From an uncultured Collinsella sp. (GTDB lineage Bacteria; Actinomycetota; Coriobacteriia; Coriobacteriales; Coriobacteriaceae), in assembly GCA_900553475.1 (NCBI GenBank), contig USEF01000021.1:1-15230 (forward strand): a DNA stretch of 15,230 nt, in the 5' to 3' direction. Positions 13,112-15,230 of this stretch are shown one piece after another. A program made the position numbers and the translations under genes. The notes below the pieces were generated by a model. It saw only the letters and a list, made by a program, of their open reading frames with translations, had not been told where the DNA came from and searched no databases. Position 1 is the stretch's first letter. Each line of letters begins with the position of its first letter.

Positions 13112-14485
13112 ATGGACATAACCATCTCCCTTATTACCACGCTCGTCCTGACGCTTATCAACGGCTACTTCTCTATGTCCGAGATGGCTCTCACCACGGC
13201 TAAGCGCGCCGTGTTGGAGCACGATGCCGAGGAGGGCGATAAGCGCGCCGAGCGCGCCGTCCAGCTCGCCGCCGACTCCGATCAGCTGTTGGCCACCATC
13301 CAGGTCGCCATCACGCTCGTGGGCTTCGCCTCGTCCGCCGTCGCCTCGACGAGCCTGTCCGACCCGCTTGCCACATGGCTCATGAGCTTTGGCATCGCGC
13401 CGCTTTCCGCCATCGCGCGCGGCCTGGCGCCGGTCATCATCACCGTCGCCGTCGCCTTTGTGTCCATCGTGATCGGCGAGCTCGTGCCCAAACGCATCGG
13501 CCTCGCTAACGCCGAGGGCGTATCCAAGCAGGTCGTGGGGCCGCTTTCCGTGTTCCAAAAGATCGCCCGCCCGCTCGTGTGGCTGACCGGTGCCTGCTCC
13601 GATGGCCTGGCCCGCATCCTGCGCATCAAGAGCGCCGACGACCGCCAAAACGTCTCGGAGGAAGAGATCAAGTACATGGTCTCAGAGCAGGACGACCTGC
13701 TCGACGAGGAAAAGCGCATGATCCACGAGATCTTCGACCTGGGCGACACCGTTGCCCGCGAGGTCATGGTGCCGCGCGTGGACACCACCATGTGCGAGGA
13801 CGACGAGACGGTCGCCGACGTGCTGTCCACCATGCGCCAGACCGGCTTCAGCCGCATCCCCGTCTACCACGAGGATCCCGACAACGTCGCGGGCATCGCG
13901 CACATCAAGGACCTGATCCAGCCCGCGCTCGACGGCAAGGGCGACCAGCCCATCGCCGATTATCTGCGCGACGCCACCTTTGTGCCCGACACCAAGGACA
14001 TCCTGCCGTTGCTGTCCGAGATGCAGACCTCGCACGACCAGATCGTGGTCGTCGTGGACGAGTACGGCGGCACGGCCGGCATCATCACCATCGAAGATAT
14101 CGTCGAGGAGATCGTCGGCGAGATCGAGGACGAGTTCGATCCCGACAACAAGTACCTCACGCGCCTTTCGCGCCGTGAGTGGCTTGTCGATGGGCGTTTT
14201 TCGTGCGATGACGCGATTGAGCTTGGCTGGCCGCTCGAGGAAAGCGATGATTATGAGACCATCGCCGGCTGGATTTTGGAGCTTTGCGACTCGGTGCCCG
14301 ACATCGGAGAGGTGTTTGAGGTCGCGGGGTACAAGTTCAAGGTACAGTCGATGCGTGGCCAGCGCATCTCGCTCATTCGCGTGATCGCTCCGGCTGAAAC
14401 CGATAAGAAGGATTCCGAGTCCTCGGCAGAGAAGCCGGCGGCGTCGGGTGCGGGCTCTGTGGATCCGCACGATGGCGACGAGTAG
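13112..14485 (+). CDS. CNNM/CBS/CorC-domain membrane protein (haemolysin C-like)
   Basis: This 457-residue protein has the full architecture of the HlyC/CorC family. A CNNM (DUF21) membrane domain (about residues 1-190) has helices near 5-22, 60-80, 95-120 and 135-160, with GYFSMSEMALT and the conserved GELVPKRIG (122-130). A CBS pair (about 215-335) follows, with VMVPRVDTT in the first repeat and DEYGGTAGIITIEDIVEEIV in the second. A CorC_HlyC domain (about 350-427) is next, and a hydrophilic Ser/Glu/Lys/Asp tail (428-457) ends the protein. Family members are linked to magnesium or sodium and cobalt efflux; the CBS pair usually binds adenine nucleotides. All domains look intact. Its ribosome binding site is unusually placed, as noted for 13092-13109. 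Only 24 bases separate it from the next gene. Confidence 0.94.
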   Translation: MDITISLITTLVLTLINGYFSMSEMALTTAKRAVLEHDAEEGDKRAERAVQLAADSDQLLATIQVAITLVGFASSAVASTSLSDPLATWLMSFGIAPLSAIARGLAPVIITVAVAFVSIVIGELVPKRIGLANAEGVSKQVVGPLSVFQKIARPLVWLTGACSDGLARILRIKSADDRQNVSEEEIKYMVSEQDDLLDEEKRMIHEIFDLGDTVAREVMVPRVDTTMCEDDETVADVLSTMRQTGFSRIPVYHEDPDNVAGIAHIKDLIQPALDGKGDQPIADYLRDATFVPDTKDILPLLSEMQTSHDQIVVVVDEYGGTAGIITIEDIVEEIVGEIEDEFDPDNKYLTRLSRREWLVDGRFSCDDAIELGWPLEESDDYETIAGWILELCDSVPDIGEVFEVAGYKFKVQSMRGQRISLIRVIAPAETDKKDSESSAEKPAASGAGSVDPHDGDE

Positions 14486-14509
14486 GGCAAGGAAGAGTAG
14501 GGGAGAGTT

Positions 14510-15230
14510 ATGGCAGGCCTGTTCAACATCCTTAAGGTCACCGTCAGCGAGGACAAGATTTGCGCGCACGTGCTGGTGAACCCCGGCATGCCGCTCATGA
14601 CCTCGGAGGATATCGAGGCCACGGCGCGCGTGTACTACCTGGTGCCCGCGATTGCCAAGCATCTGTGCCTGGGCGATTCGGGTCGCGAGTTCCAGGACTG
14701 CATGGGTCAGACCGAGCTTTGCCACCTGCTGGAGCACGTGACGGTCGAGCTCATGAACGAGACCGGTCTTGCCGGCAGCATCTCGTGCGGTCGCACCCGC
14801 GTGAGCGAGCATGACGAGCGTGTCTTTGAGGTCGAGCTTTCGTGTCCCGACGATGCGTTGGCCATCGGCGCGCTGTCGTCGGCGACCTTTATGATGGACT
14901 GGGCGTACCTGCATGCCGATCAGCCGGCCCCCGACGTGGAAGGCACGGTCGCGGGCCTGCGCAACCTGGTGCTGGGCATGCGTGCCGAGGCCGAGGGCAA
15001 GGACCCGCACGAGGCCGTTGCCGCTGCGAACGGCGAGGACGTGGCCGAGGATGCGCCCGAGGGCGACGCTCCTGCCGATGCCGACACTGAACCTGTTGCT
15101 GAGGCGCCTGCTGAGCCCGAGCCTGCGGAGCCCCAAGGCGTCCCGAGCTTTGACGACGAGCCGCAGATGCCAATCGATACCGAGGGTGCGGTCGCCGAGA
15201 ACCACGAGGCCCCCGCGGCCGTCTTTGGCG
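14510..15230 (+). CDS. Cyanophycin-synthetase-N-like protein (3' end outside window)
   Basis: The first 240 codons are open and run off the window. Residues 1-135 resemble the N-terminal domain of cyanophycin synthetase (CphA). TELCHLLEHVTVELMNETGL (68-87) corresponds to the family's LxHVxEHVALELQ..AG stretch, followed by CGRTR (93-97), where CphA has FGRTR, then VFEVELSCPDDALAIGAL (105-122), where CphA has YNVVFEY..E..A. From about 137 to 240 comes a spacer very rich in Glu, Asp, Ala and Pro instead of the ATP-grasp domain that follows directly in CphA. A regulatory or scaffold use of the domain is possible, as is a remote enzyme part beyond the window. AGGGGAGAG before the ATG gives a strong ribosome binding site, and the 24-base gap suggests an operon with the CNNM/CBS gene. 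The match is by recognition, not by search. Confidence 0.7.
   Translation, partial: MAGLFNILKVTVSEDKICAHVLVNPGMPLMTSEDIEATARVYYLVPAIAKHLCLGDSGREFQDCMGQTELCHLLEHVTVELMNETGLAGSISCGRTRVSEHDERVFEVELSCPDDALAIGALSSATFMMDWAYLHADQPAPDVEGTVAGLRNLVLGMRAEAEGKDPHEAVAAANGEDVAEDAPEGDAPADADTEPVAEAPAEPEPAEPQGVPSFDDEPQMPIDTEGAVAENHEAPAAVFG

Noticed and set aside
13682..15205. Minus-strand open frame of 507 codons
   Set aside because: It is antisense to the CNNM/CBS gene and the cyanophycin-synthetase-N-like gene, both well supported. No family features are seen.

Overview
The window looks like chromosomal DNA from a high-GC, Gram-positive gut actinobacterium of the Coriobacteriia, most like Collinsella. This rests on strong G/C third-position bias in every gene, AGGAGG-type ribosome binding sites, and the gene content (DUF362-ferredoxin protein, large FtsX-type permeases, LuxR-type two-component pair). 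The taxon is an inference; no rRNA or tRNA gene is present to confirm it.

Layout. Bases 53-2549 are read leftward: a sensor histidine kinase, a NarL/LuxR-type response regulator overlapping it by 4 bases, a 404-base gap filled with palindromic repeat DNA, and a small conserved protein. Divergent from the kinase, bases 2761-6088 hold an ABC-2 type exporter operon of one ATPase and two different permeases. The kinase, regulator and exporter probably form one sense-and-export unit. Bases 6205-9605 hold a second ABC system of the MacB/LolD type: an ATPase followed by an 888-residue FtsX-like permease. Both this pair and the preceding operon end in the same 29-base hairpin repeat, one starting exactly on a stop codon.

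Bases 9716-10921 encode a DUF362 protein with two 4Fe-4S clusters. Next come a terminator, a 132-base palindromic element and an opposing terminator, which separate it from a convergent membrane-anchored alpha/beta hydrolase (11166-12131, minus strand). The hydrolase has a clear sigma70-type promoter bracketed by two copies of a 14-base near-palindrome. To the right, on the plus strand, are a haemolysin-III/PAQR membrane protein, a CNNM/CBS/CorC membrane protein, and a truncated gene whose start resembles the N-terminal domain of cyanophycin synthetase.

The coding genes belong mostly to known families. The most interesting material is (i) four palindromic or REP-like elements of three or four kinds between genes, (ii) the two-operator arrangement at the hydrolase promoter, (iii) the cyanophycin-synthetase-N-like domain apparently detached from its catalytic domains, and (iv) a possibly leaderless kinase transcript. 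No CRISPR array, insertion sequence with transposase, phage gene, tRNA or rRNA was seen. I found no clear case for a wholly new multi-gene system.
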